Source of the DNA: Nonomuraea sp. SYSU D8015
GTDB taxonomy: Bacteria > Actinomycetota > Actinomycetes > Streptosporangiales > Streptosporangiaceae
Direction: 5' to 3'
NCBI RefSeq assembly: GCF_008065375.1
Contig: NZ_VJYI01000003.1
Coordinates: 744,001 to 808,000 of the forward strand
DNA: 64,000 nt
The notes beneath the pieces were generated by a model, which saw nothing but the letters and a program-made list of their open reading frames with translations, ran no database searches and was not told the DNA's origin. Numbering within the stretch: position 1 is the first letter of the stretch; each line of letters opens with the position of its first letter. Position numbers and translations under genes: made by a program. Below, piece after piece: positions 42,612-50,723 of this stretch.

Positions 42612-43426
42612 CCGCCGCCACCCTCTCCGTGCCCGGCGTCAGCCTGTCCCGCGCGATCCACGCCGAGTGGATCAAGCTCAGGTCGGTCCGCTCCACCACC
42701 GTCGCCCTGCTGCTGTCCGTCATCGTCCTCATCGGCGTCGGCCTGATCGCCGCGAGCTCCATGGCCGAACCGCTCGCGACGGGAACCCTCGAAACCGACG
42801 GACCGCCCTTCCAGCCGACCACGGCGACCGGCGCGACCCTGGGCGGCGTCCCCTTCGCCCAGCTCCTCATCGGCGCGCTCGGGGTGCTCTACGTGTCGGT
42901 TGAGTACTCCACCGGGATGATTCGCGCCACGTTCTCCGCCGTGCCCCGGCGCCTCCCCGTGCTCTGGGCCAAGTGCATCGTCTTCGCCGGCGTCGTCTTC
43001 GCGCTGATGCTGGTCTCCACTCTCGTGGCGTTCTTCGCCGGCTCGGCGTTCCTCGCGGCCTATGACATCGCCCCGTCCCTGTCCGACCCCGGTGTCCTGC
43101 GCGCCGTGGTGGCCGCGCCGGTCTACCTGACCGGCGTCGGCGTGATGGCGATCGCTCTGGCCGCGCTCATGCGCAGCACCGCTCTTGCGGTCTCGGTCGT
43201 CTCGTTCGTCGTCTTCCTCCTCGACTCGCTGGTCGGCATGCTGCTGCCCGGCGAGATAGCCGACGTGATCACGCCGTACCTGCCGTCCACCGCCGGCAAG
43301 GCCTTCATGTCCGAGGTCCAGGTCGACGGCGTGCTTTCGCCGCTTCCGGGCTTCCTGGTGTTCTGTGCGTACCTCGTGGTCCTGGTGGGTTTCGCCGCCT
43401 ATGCGCTCCACCGGCGAGACGCCTGA
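42608..43426 (+). CDS. ABC transporter permease (ABC-2-like)
   Basis: A 272-residue membrane protein with six hydrophobic segments: a first helix after the AEWIKLRSVRSTTVALLL entry motif typical of these permeases, an extracellular loop, then paired helices (VVFALMLVSTLVAFFAG, AVSVVSFVVFLLDSLVGML). The GTG start at 42608 overlaps the ATPase stop as GTGA. Together they form one exporter, possibly giving self-resistance to the polyketide. Confidence 0.88.
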   Translation: MTAATLSVPGVSLSRAIHAEWIKLRSVRSTTVALLLSVIVLIGVGLIAASSMAEPLATGTLETDGPPFQPTTATGATLGGVPFAQLLIGALGVLYVSVEYSTGMIRATFSAVPRRLPVLWAKCIVFAGVVFALMLVSTLVAFFAGSAFLAAYDIAPSLSDPGVLRAVVAAPVYLTGVGVMAIALAALMRSTALAVSVVSFVVFLLDSLVGMLLPGEIADVITPYLPSTAGKAFMSEVQVDGVLSPLPGFLVFCAYLVVLVGFAAYALHRRDA

Positions 43427-43447
43427 TCAGAGCTTTCCAAGCGGTCT

Positions 43448-43465
43448 TCGAGCGGAGTTCGAGGA
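43448..43465 (+). promoter_or_regulatory. SARP box before the core PKS operon
   Basis: TCGAGCG (43448-43454) and TCGAGGA (43459-43465) lie 11 bp apart on the coding strand, 57 bases before the KSalpha start. A weaker TCGCGCA follows at 43469. This is the expected SARP target driving the minimal PKS genes. Confidence 0.85.
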
Positions 43466-43521
43466 CCGTCGCGCACTCTCCCCTGTGACAGCCGATGTCG
43501 CAGAGGGAGGGTGTGCGCCTC

Positions 43522-44787
43522 ATGGACCGACGAACCGTGATCACCGGGATGGGGGTGCTCGCACCCGGTGGGGCGGGGACGAAGGATTTCTTCGAACTGC
43601 TGTCCTCCGGGCGGACGGCCACCCGCAGGATCTCGTTTTTCGACCCTTCGCCCTTCCGGTCTCAGGTGGCCGCCGAATGCGACTTCGACCCGGCGGCCGC
43701 GGGACTGACGCACCGGGAGACGCGGCGGATGGACCGCGCCACCCAGCTCGCGGTGGTCGCAGGACGTCAGGCGGTCGCGGACAGCGGCCTGGAGACCGAT
43801 GAGCTGGACCCGCATCGGGTGGCGGTCAGCGTCGGCACCGCCGTCGGCGCGACCACCAGTCTGGAACGCGAGTACCTGGTTCTGTCCGACTCCGGTCGCG
43901 ACTGGTTCGTCGATCCCGGCTACGCCTCGCCGCACCTGTTCGACTATTTCGTGCCGAGCGCCATCGCCGCCGAGATCGCCTGGCTCATCAGCGCCGAGGG
44001 ACCGGCGGCCATCGTCTCCTCCGGGTGCACCTCCGGCCTCGATTCCGTCGGGTACGCCCACCAGCTGATCAAGGAGGGCACGGCCGACGTCGTCCTGACC
44101 GGCGCCACCGACGCGCCCATCTCGCCCATCGCCGTCGCCTGCTTCGACGCGATCAAGGCGACCACCCCGCGCAACGACGACGCCGAGCACGCCTCCCGCC
44201 CCTTCGACCTGACCCGGAACGGCTTCGTGCTCGGCGAAGGGGCTGCGATGCTCGTGCTGGAGGAGTACGAGCACGCACGCCGGCGGGGGGCGCGCATCAT
44301 CGCCGAGATCAACGGCTACGCCACCCGGTGCAACGCCTACCACATGACCGGGCTCAAGCCCGACGGCCGGGAGATGGCCGAGGCCATCACGGCCGCGCTC
44401 GCCGAGGCGCGCATGGACGGCCGGGCCGTCGACTACATCAACGCGCACGGCTCAGGGACCAAGCAGAACGACAGGCACGAGACCGCCGCGTTCAAGCGAG
44501 CGCTCGGCGACCACGCCTATCGCACGCCCGTCAGCTCCATCAAGTCGATGATCGGGCACTCCCTGGGCGCCATCGGCTCGATCGAGATCGTCGCCTGCGC
44601 CCTCGCCATCGAGAACGACCTGGTCCCCCCCACTGCCAACCTGCATGAACGGGATCCGGAATGCGATCTCGACTACGTCCCGATCGAGGCGCGGGACCAG
44701 CGCGTGGACACGGTCTTGTCGGTGGGCAGCGGCTTCGGCGGCTTCCAGAGCGCCATGCTGCTCAGCCGGCTCGGGAACGGGAGCTGA
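43522..44787 (+). CDS. Type II PKS ketosynthase alpha (KSalpha)
   Basis: Catalyses the decarboxylative condensations that build the poly-beta-ketone chain, as a dimer with KSbeta. From ATG 43522 the active-site Cys is residue 169 (SSGCTSGLDS), exactly the usual KSalpha position, which supports this start over 43495. The two His are in INAHGSGTKQND and SMIGHSLGA. Other signatures: GEGAAMLVLE and GSGFGGFQSA. It heads an operon of about 13 genes running to 55744. The GGGAGG ribosome site is 11 bases upstream. Confidence 0.97.
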   Translation: MDRRTVITGMGVLAPGGAGTKDFFELLSSGRTATRRISFFDPSPFRSQVAAECDFDPAAAGLTHRETRRMDRATQLAVVAGRQAVADSGLETDELDPHRVAVSVGTAVGATTSLEREYLVLSDSGRDWFVDPGYASPHLFDYFVPSAIAAEIAWLISAEGPAAIVSSGCTSGLDSVGYAHQLIKEGTADVVLTGATDAPISPIAVACFDAIKATTPRNDDAEHASRPFDLTRNGFVLGEGAAMLVLEEYEHARRRGARIIAEINGYATRCNAYHMTGLKPDGREMAEAITAALAEARMDGRAVDYINAHGSGTKQNDRHETAAFKRALGDHAYRTPVSSIKSMIGHSLGAIGSIEIVACALAIENDLVPPTANLHERDPECDLDYVPIEARDQRVDTVLSVGSGFGGFQSAMLLSRLGNGS

Positions 44788-44790
44788 GCC

Positions 44791-46068
44791 ATGACGCAGG
44801 CCACGGTCGCCGCCCGCGCGGCGCAGACGGACGAACGGACCACCGCGGTCATCACCGGCCTGGGCGTGGTGGCGCCCAACGGGCTGGGCGCGGAGAAGTA
44901 CTGGGCGGCGACTCTGCGGGGAGAGAGCGGCATCCGCAGCCTGGCCCCCCGTGGAATGTCGGGATACCCGATGCGGCTGGCCGGCCAGGTGACCTCCTTC
45001 GTCGCGGAGGACCACATCCCGTCCAGGCTCATGCCGCAGACCGACCGGGTGACCAGACTCGCGCTGGCGGCCGCCGAGCTGGCGCTGGACGACGCCGAGC
45101 TGCGCCCCGGCGAGCTGCCCGAATACAGCATGGGCGTGGTCACGTCCAACGCCTCGGGCGGCTTCGAGTTCACGCACCGGGAGATCCAGAAGCTCTGGAC
45201 GAAGGGACCGCAGACCGTCAGCGTGTACGAGTCCTTCGCCTGGTTCTACGCGGTCAACACCGGGCAGATCTCCATCCGCCACGGAATGCGCGGCCCGAGC
45301 GGAGTGCTCGTCGCGGAGCAAGCAGGCGGCCTCGACGCGCTGGGCCATGCCCGGCGGGCCATCCGGCGGGGCACCCCGCACATCGTCACGGGTGGCGTGG
45401 AGTCCTCACTCGACCCCTGGGGCTGGGTCAGCCACATCGCCAGCGGCAGGCTCAGCAAGGAGTCCGTCCCCGAGCTCGCCTATCGGCCCTTCGACCACGG
45501 GGCCGACGGCTACGTGCCCGGAGAGGGCGGGGCCATCCTCATCCTGGAGGACGCGGAGGCGGCCGCACGGCGCGGTGCGGCCAAGGTCTACGGCGAGCTC
45601 GCCGGCTATGCCGCGACCTTCGACCCCAGGCCGGGGTCGGGTCGCCCGCCGGGGCTGGAGCAGGCCATCCGCAAGGCGCTCGCCGACGCCGGAACACCGC
45701 CGGAGGAGATCGACGTCGTCTTCGCCGACGCCGCCGGGATCCCCTGTCTGGACCGGGACGAGGCGACGGCCATCACCGCCGTCTTCGGCCCGCACGGCGT
45801 CCCGGTGACGGCTCCCAAGGCTCTGACCGGCCGGTTGTACGCCGGCAGCGGGCCGCTGGACGTGGTCTGCGCGCTGCTGTCCATCCGGGACGGGGTGATC
45901 CCGCCCGTCCCCAACGTCGGCACGGTGCCGGCCGCCTATCAGATCGACCTCGTACGCGGCGCGGAGCCGAGGACCGCACCGGTCAGAACGGCCCTGGTGC
46001 TGGCACGAGGAAAAGGCGGATTCAATGCCGCCGTCGTACTTCGGAAGCATCGGAAGGAAGAGAAATGA
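44791..46068 (+). CDS. Type II PKS ketosynthase beta / chain length factor
   Basis: Non-catalytic KS partner that sets chain length. The active-site Cys is replaced by Gln177 (LVAEQAGGLDAL), the hallmark of KSbeta. Fold signatures are kept (GEGGAILILEDAE, KALTGRLYAGSG, GKGGFNAAVVLR), and it starts three bases after KSalpha. The residues that gate chain length cannot be read reliably without alignment. Its stop overlaps the ACP start by four bases. Confidence 0.97.
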   Translation: MTQATVAARAAQTDERTTAVITGLGVVAPNGLGAEKYWAATLRGESGIRSLAPRGMSGYPMRLAGQVTSFVAEDHIPSRLMPQTDRVTRLALAAAELALDDAELRPGELPEYSMGVVTSNASGGFEFTHREIQKLWTKGPQTVSVYESFAWFYAVNTGQISIRHGMRGPSGVLVAEQAGGLDALGHARRAIRRGTPHIVTGGVESSLDPWGWVSHIASGRLSKESVPELAYRPFDHGADGYVPGEGGAILILEDAEAAARRGAAKVYGELAGYAATFDPRPGSGRPPGLEQAIRKALADAGTPPEEIDVVFADAAGIPCLDRDEATAITAVFGPHGVPVTAPKALTGRLYAGSGPLDVVCALLSIRDGVIPPVPNVGTVPAAYQIDLVRGAEPRTAPVRTALVLARGKGGFNAAVVLRKHRKEEK

Positions 46069-46307
46069 CCCTGGACGACCTTCGCAGAATCATGGTGGCC
46101 TGCGCCGGCGAGGACGAGCACGTCGACCTCGGCGGAGACATCATGGACGAGCACTTCGCCGATCTGGGCTACGACTCGCTGGCCATGATGGAGACGGCCG
46201 CGAAGATCGAAAACGAATTCGGCGTGCGGATCCCGGACGAGAAGGTCGCCGAGCTGACCACGCCCCGCGCTCTGCTGGATTTCGTCTCCCACGTGACCGT
46301 TTCCTGA
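46065..46307 (+). CDS. Acyl carrier protein of the minimal PKS
   Basis: An 80-residue ACP carrying the growing chain. The phosphopantetheine site is Ser38 in LGYDSLAMME. The TLDDLRRIMVACAGE start and IPDEKVAELTTPRALLDFV end are typical of type II PKS ACPs. It forms the KSalpha-KSbeta-ACP trio; the start overlaps the KSbeta stop. Confidence 0.97.
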   Translation: MTLDDLRRIMVACAGEDEHVDLGGDIMDEHFADLGYDSLAMMETAAKIENEFGVRIPDEKVAELTTPRALLDFVSHVTVS

Positions 46308-46328
46308 ATCCGGAAGGAAAACAAGACC

Positions 46329-46649
46329 ATGATCGTGCACACCCTGATCTACCGATTCCCCTCCTCGGTGACCGAAGGCGACCAGGAGGAGTTCTTCACC
46401 GCCATGAAGGAGCTGCTGGACCGGCACTCCCTCATCAAGGGCTTCGACTACAAGCGGCACATGTGGCTGCCGGCCGACAAGGGATCCCGCGGCATCACCG
46501 CCTCCGCGATCGCGGCGTTCACCACCGAGACCATCGACGACCTCAAGACCTTCTCCGAGACGCCCGAGGTCTACGACTTCACCACCCAGTGGAAGCAGAA
46601 GCTCCAGTTCGAGGCCGCCTACGCCAACCACGAGCCGCTGTCGGTCTGA
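46329..46649 (+). CDS. Dabb-like dimeric alpha/beta-barrel protein
   Basis: A 106-residue protein: MIVHTLIYRFPSSVTEGD, FTAMKELLDRH, IKGFDYKRHMW, ITASAIAAFTTETIDDL, a stress-responsive A/B-barrel-like pattern. Small proteins of this fold in aromatic PKS clusters act as cyclases or cofactor-free oxygenases. Its place between ACP and aromatase/cyclase genes argues for a step in folding or cyclising the nascent chain. No obvious catalytic residues can be named. Confidence 0.72.
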   Translation: MIVHTLIYRFPSSVTEGDQEEFFTAMKELLDRHSLIKGFDYKRHMWLPADKGSRGITASAIAAFTTETIDDLKTFSETPEVYDFTTQWKQKLQFEAAYANHEPLSV

Positions 46650-46673
46650 CCCGATTCACCGAGGAGGAGCGCC

Positions 46674-47159
46674 ATGCCGTACGCGGAACACACCGTCACC
46701 GTGGACGCCTCGATCAGCGTGGTCTGGGACCTGCTGGTCGACGTGGAGGGATACGCGCGGATCTTCCCGCCCACGCAGGACGTCAAGATCCTTGAAGGCG
46801 ACTCGACGTACCAGATCGCCCGGTTCGTGGTCGACGTCAACGGGGAGACCGCCACCTGGGTCTCCCGCCGCGACATCGACGCCGACCGGCACGTCATCGC
46901 CTACCAGCAGTTGGAGACCGCGCCGATCGTGGGACGGATGGGCGGCGAGTGGCGGGCCTTCCCGTTCGGGGACGACCGCACCCAGCTCGTGCTGACGCAC
47001 GACTTCGAGACGCGCGAGGCCGTCGACGGCAAGGTGGCGGGGCGATTCACGCCCGAGGAGGCCGACGCGATGTTGCGGGCGGCCGTCGAGCGCAACAGCG
47101 TGGCCGACCTCAACGCCGTGAAGTCCGAGGCCGAGCGACTCGTCGCGGACACCGCATGA
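46674..47159 (+). CDS. Aromatase/cyclase (single-domain, ZhuI/TcmN-ARO type)
   Basis: A 161-residue START/SRPBCC-fold polyketide cyclase (HTVTVDASISVVWDLLVDVEGYARIFPP, GGEWRAFPFGDDRTQLVLTHD). Single-domain members of this size, such as ZhuI and the TcmN N-domain, close and aromatise the first ring of non-reduced polyketides; reduced-chain systems usually have didomain versions. This fits the lack of a ketoreductase gene. GGAGGAG precedes ATG 46674, and the stop overlaps the next cyclase gene. Confidence 0.88.
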   Translation: MPYAEHTVTVDASISVVWDLLVDVEGYARIFPPTQDVKILEGDSTYQIARFVVDVNGETATWVSRRDIDADRHVIAYQQLETAPIVGRMGGEWRAFPFGDDRTQLVLTHDFETREAVDGKVAGRFTPEEADAMLRAAVERNSVADLNAVKSEAERLVADTA

Positions 47160-47908
47160 AGAGGTTCTACGACCTGAGCGTGGCCACGCAGAGCACGCCG
47201 AGCGAGGCCACGCCGGTGACCGTGGATCTCCTCGATCACCGTACCGGCGCGATCGTCCTCGGGCTCACGCCCGAGGACTTCCCCGACGGCATGGCCATTT
47301 CCAACGAGACCGTCTCGCTGACCACCCACACCGGCACGCACATGGACGCGCCGCTGCACTACGGCCCGCTGACCGCCGGCCACCCGGCCAAGAGCATCGA
47401 CCAGGTGCCGCTGGAGTGGTGCCACGGTCCCGGCGTCAGGCTGGACCTGCGCCACGTTCCCGCGGGCGCGGCCATCACCGTCGAGCAGCTCACGGCGGCG
47501 CTGGAGGCGGCGGCGCACGAACTGGCCCCCGGGGACATCGTGCTGCTGTGGACGGGCGCGGACGCCCTGTGGGGCAGCGCCGACTATCTGACGGACTACG
47601 CCGGCCTTTCCGGCGAAGGCACCGAGTTCCTGGTCGAGAACGGCGTACGCGTCATCGGCATCGACGCCTGGGGCCTGGACCGGCCGATGCAGGCCATGAT
47701 CGAGGACTACAAGCGCACAGGAGACCGGGCCTGTCTGTGGCCCGCTCACATATACGGGCGCCGCAAGGAATATCTGCAGCTCGAGAAGTTGGCCAATCTC
47801 GGATCGCTGCCCGCGGCCACAGGATTCGACGTGTCGTGTTTCCCCGTGTCCATCGCGGGCGCGGGCGCCGGCTGGACCCGCGTGGTCGCCGTCATGGAGG
47901 AGGGCTGA
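47156..47908 (+). CDS. Second-ring polyketide cyclase (ZhuJ-like, metal-dependent fold)
   Basis: A 250-residue protein of the cyclase/kynurenine-formamidase family, with the metal motif HTGTHMDAPLHYGP (HxGTHxD) and VRVIGIDAWGLDRPM. In R1128-type clusters such enzymes (ZhuJ) close later rings after the ZhuI-type aromatase, and the same order is seen here. The start overlaps the aromatase stop (ATGA), and its own stop overlaps the next start (TGATG). Confidence 0.87.
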   Translation: MKRFYDLSVATQSTPSEATPVTVDLLDHRTGAIVLGLTPEDFPDGMAISNETVSLTTHTGTHMDAPLHYGPLTAGHPAKSIDQVPLEWCHGPGVRLDLRHVPAGAAITVEQLTAALEAAAHELAPGDIVLLWTGADALWGSADYLTDYAGLSGEGTEFLVENGVRVIGIDAWGLDRPMQAMIEDYKRTGDRACLWPAHIYGRRKEYLQLEKLANLGSLPAATGFDVSCFPVSIAGAGAGWTRVVAVMEEG

Positions 47909-48498
47909 TGTTCTATCGCACGTTCAGCAGCGTCGACAAGATCACGAAGGAGCTCGTGGCGAGCTTCTACGAGCTGAGCCCCAACACCGGATTCAAGGAC
48001 GACGACGTCGTCCGCTACGTCGGGATGGGCACCGGGCACGCGAAGGGCACCGCGATCACCTGGAACGACGCCGACGACACAGCGTACGACCAGCTCTCCC
48101 CGGCGGTGCGCGACTTCGTCGCCGACCAGCTCGACGACGACCGGATCCGCGCGTGGCTGCCGGGTGAGGAGTTCGACCTGACCGTCTTCCAGGTCCGCAA
48201 CTACGCCGACGACAAGCAGAACGCCCACCCGTCGCAGGGATTCCACCAGGGCGGCGGCGACCACGTTCTGGTCACCGTCGTGGCGGAGGAGAACGTCAAC
48301 GGCGCCGTGCACCTGCTCGGCACGGCCGGCGACGATTTCTCGCTGGTGTTCGAGCGCCGGCTGAGCGTGGGCGAGACGTTGCTGCTCGACGACCGGGCGC
48401 TCACCCACCACTGCACGCCGTTCACCCCCATGGCGGGTGGCCGGGCCCAGCGCGATGTGATCGTCGTGTCGCTGACGCGCACGGACGCGGACGACTAG
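47908..48498 (+). CDS. 2OG/Fe(II) oxygenase-family protein with an HxG metal motif
   Basis: A 196-residue protein resembling the 2OG-Fe dioxygenase family PF10014: QGFHQGGGDHVLVTVVAEEN, GAVHLLGT, LLLDDRALTHHCTPF, and RAQRDVIVVSLTR. The distal His (167) and the 2OG-binding Arg (182) are present. The first half of the facial triad, normally H-x-D, reads His113-Gln-Gly115, so the carboxylate ligand is absent. That substitution (HxA/HxG) is the hallmark of non-haem iron halogenases such as SyrB2 and WelO5. The protein may be a halogenase or an inactive or repurposed barrel acting as a cyclase. It is within the PKS operon, so it should act on the polyketide or its ACP-bound form. Confidence 0.7.
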   Translation: MFYRTFSSVDKITKELVASFYELSPNTGFKDDDVVRYVGMGTGHAKGTAITWNDADDTAYDQLSPAVRDFVADQLDDDRIRAWLPGEEFDLTVFQVRNYADDKQNAHPSQGFHQGGGDHVLVTVVAEENVNGAVHLLGTAGDDFSLVFERRLSVGETLLLDDRALTHHCTPFTPMAGGRAQRDVIVVSLTRTDADD

Positions 48499-48507
48499 GG
48501 GGCGGCC

Positions 48508-50109
48508 GTGACAAGCAATGACCACGATGTCGTGGTGGCCGGCGGCGGCCCCGTCGGGCTGATGCTGGCCTGCGAGCTGCGCTCGGCCGGGGTGTCCGTG
48601 CTGGTGCTCGAACGGCAGGCGGCCCCGGATCCGATGCCCAAGGCGGGCATCATCGGCCCGCTGGCGGCCGAGGCCATCGCCAGGCTCGGCCTGGGCGACG
48701 AGCTCATGGCCGCCGAGGCGGAGGCGATCCGCCGCGACGAGGAAATGCTGGCGAAGCTCATGGCTCAGGGCGGCCCCCCTGGAGGATCAGGCTCACCAGG
48801 TGGCCCGGGCGGTCCCGGAGGTCCTGGCCGGCCGGGCGGAGGGCGGCCCCCTGGGCATGCCGGACCGCCGGAGCACTTCGCCGGGCTGCCGCTGGACGCG
48901 TCCCGCTCGTCCGACCCCGCGCGCCGCCGGGTTCGGGTCGACCAGCTGACCCTGCACCGCATCCTGGCCGACCACGCCGGACGGCTGGGAGTGGAGGTCA
49001 GGCACGAGCACGAGGTCCTCGATCTCGGCCAGGACGAGCAGGGCGTGACCGTCGGCGTCGCCACCCCGGACGGGCCGCTCCAGGTGCGCTGCGCCTACCT
49101 GGTCGGCTGCGACGGCGGCCGCAGCACTGTGCGCCGGCTGGCCGGCTTCGACTTCGCGGGCAGCGACCCCACCCTGACCGGCAGGCAGGGCCTGGTGCGC
49201 ATGGCCGACCCGGGCGGGCTCAGGCCGGGCTTCAATCTGACGCCGAGCGGCGGGTACCTGTTCGCCGCCTTCGGCGCCAACCGGGTGGCGACCGTGGAGT
49301 TCGACGGCCCGCCGGAGGACCGGGACGCGCCGCTGACGCGCGAAGAACTCCAGGAGAGCGTGCGCCGCGTGAGCGGGACCGAGGCGACCATCGGGGAGCT
49401 GCTGTCCGGCGTGCGCTTCACCGACCACACCCGCCAGGCGACCACCTACCGGCTGGGCCGGGTGCTCCTGGCCGGCGACTCGGCCCACGTGCACCCGCCC
49501 TTCGGCGGCCAGGGACTCAACGTCGGGCTGGTGGACGCGGCGAACCTGGGCTGGAAGCTGGCCGCCCAGGTGCAGGGCTGGGCCCCCGAAGGGCTGCTGG
49601 ACACCTACACCGCCGAACGCCACCCCGTGGCCGCCCAGCTCCTGGACAACACCCGGGCCCAGACGGCGCTGATGCGGCCCGACCCGCAGAGCCGCGCGCT
49701 GCGCGAGCTGTTCGCGGGCGTGCTCGCCCTGGACGCGGTCAACCGCCGCCTCTACGACATGGTGACCGGTCTGTCGGTCCGTCATGACCTGGGCGAGGAC
49801 ACCCCGCTGACCGGGACGCTCCTGCCGGACCTGGAGCTCTCGACGGGCGGGAGTCTCTTCGACCACCTGGGCAGGGGACGCGGAGTCCTCCTCGACCTGG
49901 CCGACCGGGCCGAGGTCCGCGCGGCGGCCGCCGGCTGGTCCGAACGGATCGAGATCGTCACCGCCCAGCTCAAGATCGACGAAGTCGACGCGCTGCTGCT
50001 CAGGCCCGACGGGTGTGTCGCGTGGGAGCTGCCCGCGGGCGCCGATCCCCGTCACAAGGCGCTGCCGGCCGCCCTGGCCAGGTGGTTCGGTGCAGGTCGC
50101 GGTGGCTGA
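48508..50109 (+). CDS. FAD-dependent polyketide monooxygenase 1 (PgaE/MtmOIV class)
   Basis: A 533-residue class A flavin monooxygenase: FAD site VVAGGGPVGLMLACELRSAG, DG motif GCDGGRSTVRRLAG, GD motif VLLAGDSAHVHPPFGGQG, and a C-terminal thioredoxin-like region (LLRPDGCVAWELPAG). Such enzymes hydroxylate aromatic polyketides or do Baeyer-Villiger cleavage. Residues about 88-122 are a Gly/Pro-rich collagen-like insertion that the paralogue at 50724 lacks. The two enzymes are very alike over their C-terminal halves, pointing to duplication around the nitroreductase gene. Confidence 0.93.
   Translation: MTSNDHDVVVAGGGPVGLMLACELRSAGVSVLVLERQAAPDPMPKAGIIGPLAAEAIARLGLGDELMAAEAEAIRRDEEMLAKLMAQGGPPGGSGSPGGPGGPGGPGRPGGGRPPGHAGPPEHFAGLPLDASRSSDPARRRVRVDQLTLHRILADHAGRLGVEVRHEHEVLDLGQDEQGVTVGVATPDGPLQVRCAYLVGCDGGRSTVRRLAGFDFAGSDPTLTGRQGLVRMADPGGLRPGFNLTPSGGYLFAAFGANRVATVEFDGPPEDRDAPLTREELQESVRRVSGTEATIGELLSGVRFTDHTRQATTYRLGRVLLAGDSAHVHPPFGGQGLNVGLVDAANLGWKLAAQVQGWAPEGLLDTYTAERHPVAAQLLDNTRAQTALMRPDPQSRALRELFAGVLALDAVNRRLYDMVTGLSVRHDLGEDTPLTGTLLPDLELSTGGSLFDHLGRGRGVLLDLADRAEVRAAAAGWSERIEIVTAQLKIDEVDALLLRPDGCVAWELPAGADPRHKALPAALARWFGAGRGG
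48768..48872 (+). repeat. Collagen-like Gly-Pro low-complexity insertion in monooxygenase 1
   Basis: About 35 codons encode repeated GGP/GPG units (GGSGSPGGPGGPGGPGRP and following). The paralogue has only a short RPGGPREHFGG linker at the same place, so this is an expansion of a small GGP seed by slippage. Confidence 0.85.
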
Positions 50110-50707
50110 GGGCGCCCCTGGCCTGCTCCTCGACGGCGCCGCGCAGGACCTGCTCTTCCGTGAGGCACGCACGATTGAGGACTTCACGAACGCGCCGGTG
50201 ACCGACGAGCAGGTGCAGGCCATCTATGACCTGATCAAGTACGGTCCCACGTCGATGAACCAGCAGCCCCTGCGGATCGTGCTCCTGCGCTCCGCCGCGG
50301 CCAAGGGCGCCGCGATCCGGTGGATGCTGGGCGTCAACAAGGCCAGGACGGCGGCCGCTCCGCTGACCGCTCTGCTGGCCGCCGATCTGCGCTTCCATGA
50401 GCGGCTGCCGGAGCTGTTCCCGGCCAAGCCGGACGCGGCGCGCCTGTTCGAGGACCCGTTCGTACGCGAGGAGTCGGCCCGCTTCAACGCGGCCCTGCAG
50501 ATCGCGTACTTCATCCTCGGCGTCCGCGCCGCCGGCCTGGCGGCCGCTCCCACCCTGGGCTTCGACGCCGAAGGCATCGACAAGGAGTTCTTCGGCGACG
50601 GAAGGCACACCATCCTGACCGTGCTCAACATGGGCAGGCCCGCGGCGGTCGCCGTACCGCCGCGGCTTCCGCGGCTGGCCTTCCGCGACGTCGTCACCGT
50701 GATGTAG
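50102..50707 (+). CDS. Nitroreductase-family flavoprotein (RutE/HadB-like)
   Basis: About 200 residues of the FMN-dependent nitroreductase fold, subgroup resembling malonic semialdehyde reductase RutE: LLFREARTIEDF, IYDLIKYGPTSMNQQPLRIV, IAYFILGVRAAGLAAAPTLG, GDGRHTILTVLNMG. In polyketide pathways such enzymes reduce or dehydrogenate rings or quinones. The start is uncertain: GTG 50102 (AGGTCGCG upstream) overlaps the end of monooxygenase 1 by eight bases; GTG 50090 is possible. Sandwiched between two paralogous FAD enzymes, it probably works in the same oxidation sequence. Confidence 0.82.
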   Translation: MAEGAPGLLLDGAAQDLLFREARTIEDFTNAPVTDEQVQAIYDLIKYGPTSMNQQPLRIVLLRSAAAKGAAIRWMLGVNKARTAAAPLTALLAADLRFHERLPELFPAKPDAARLFEDPFVREESARFNAALQIAYFILGVRAAGLAAAPTLGFDAEGIDKEFFGDGRHTILTVLNMGRPAAVAVPPRLPRLAFRDVVTVM

Positions 50708-50723
50708 AGGACGAGGAGCAGAC

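Noticed and set aside
43495..43521. Upstream start (43495) for KSalpha
   Set aside because: From 43522 the active-site Cys falls at residue 169, the usual position; the upstream extension has no family support.
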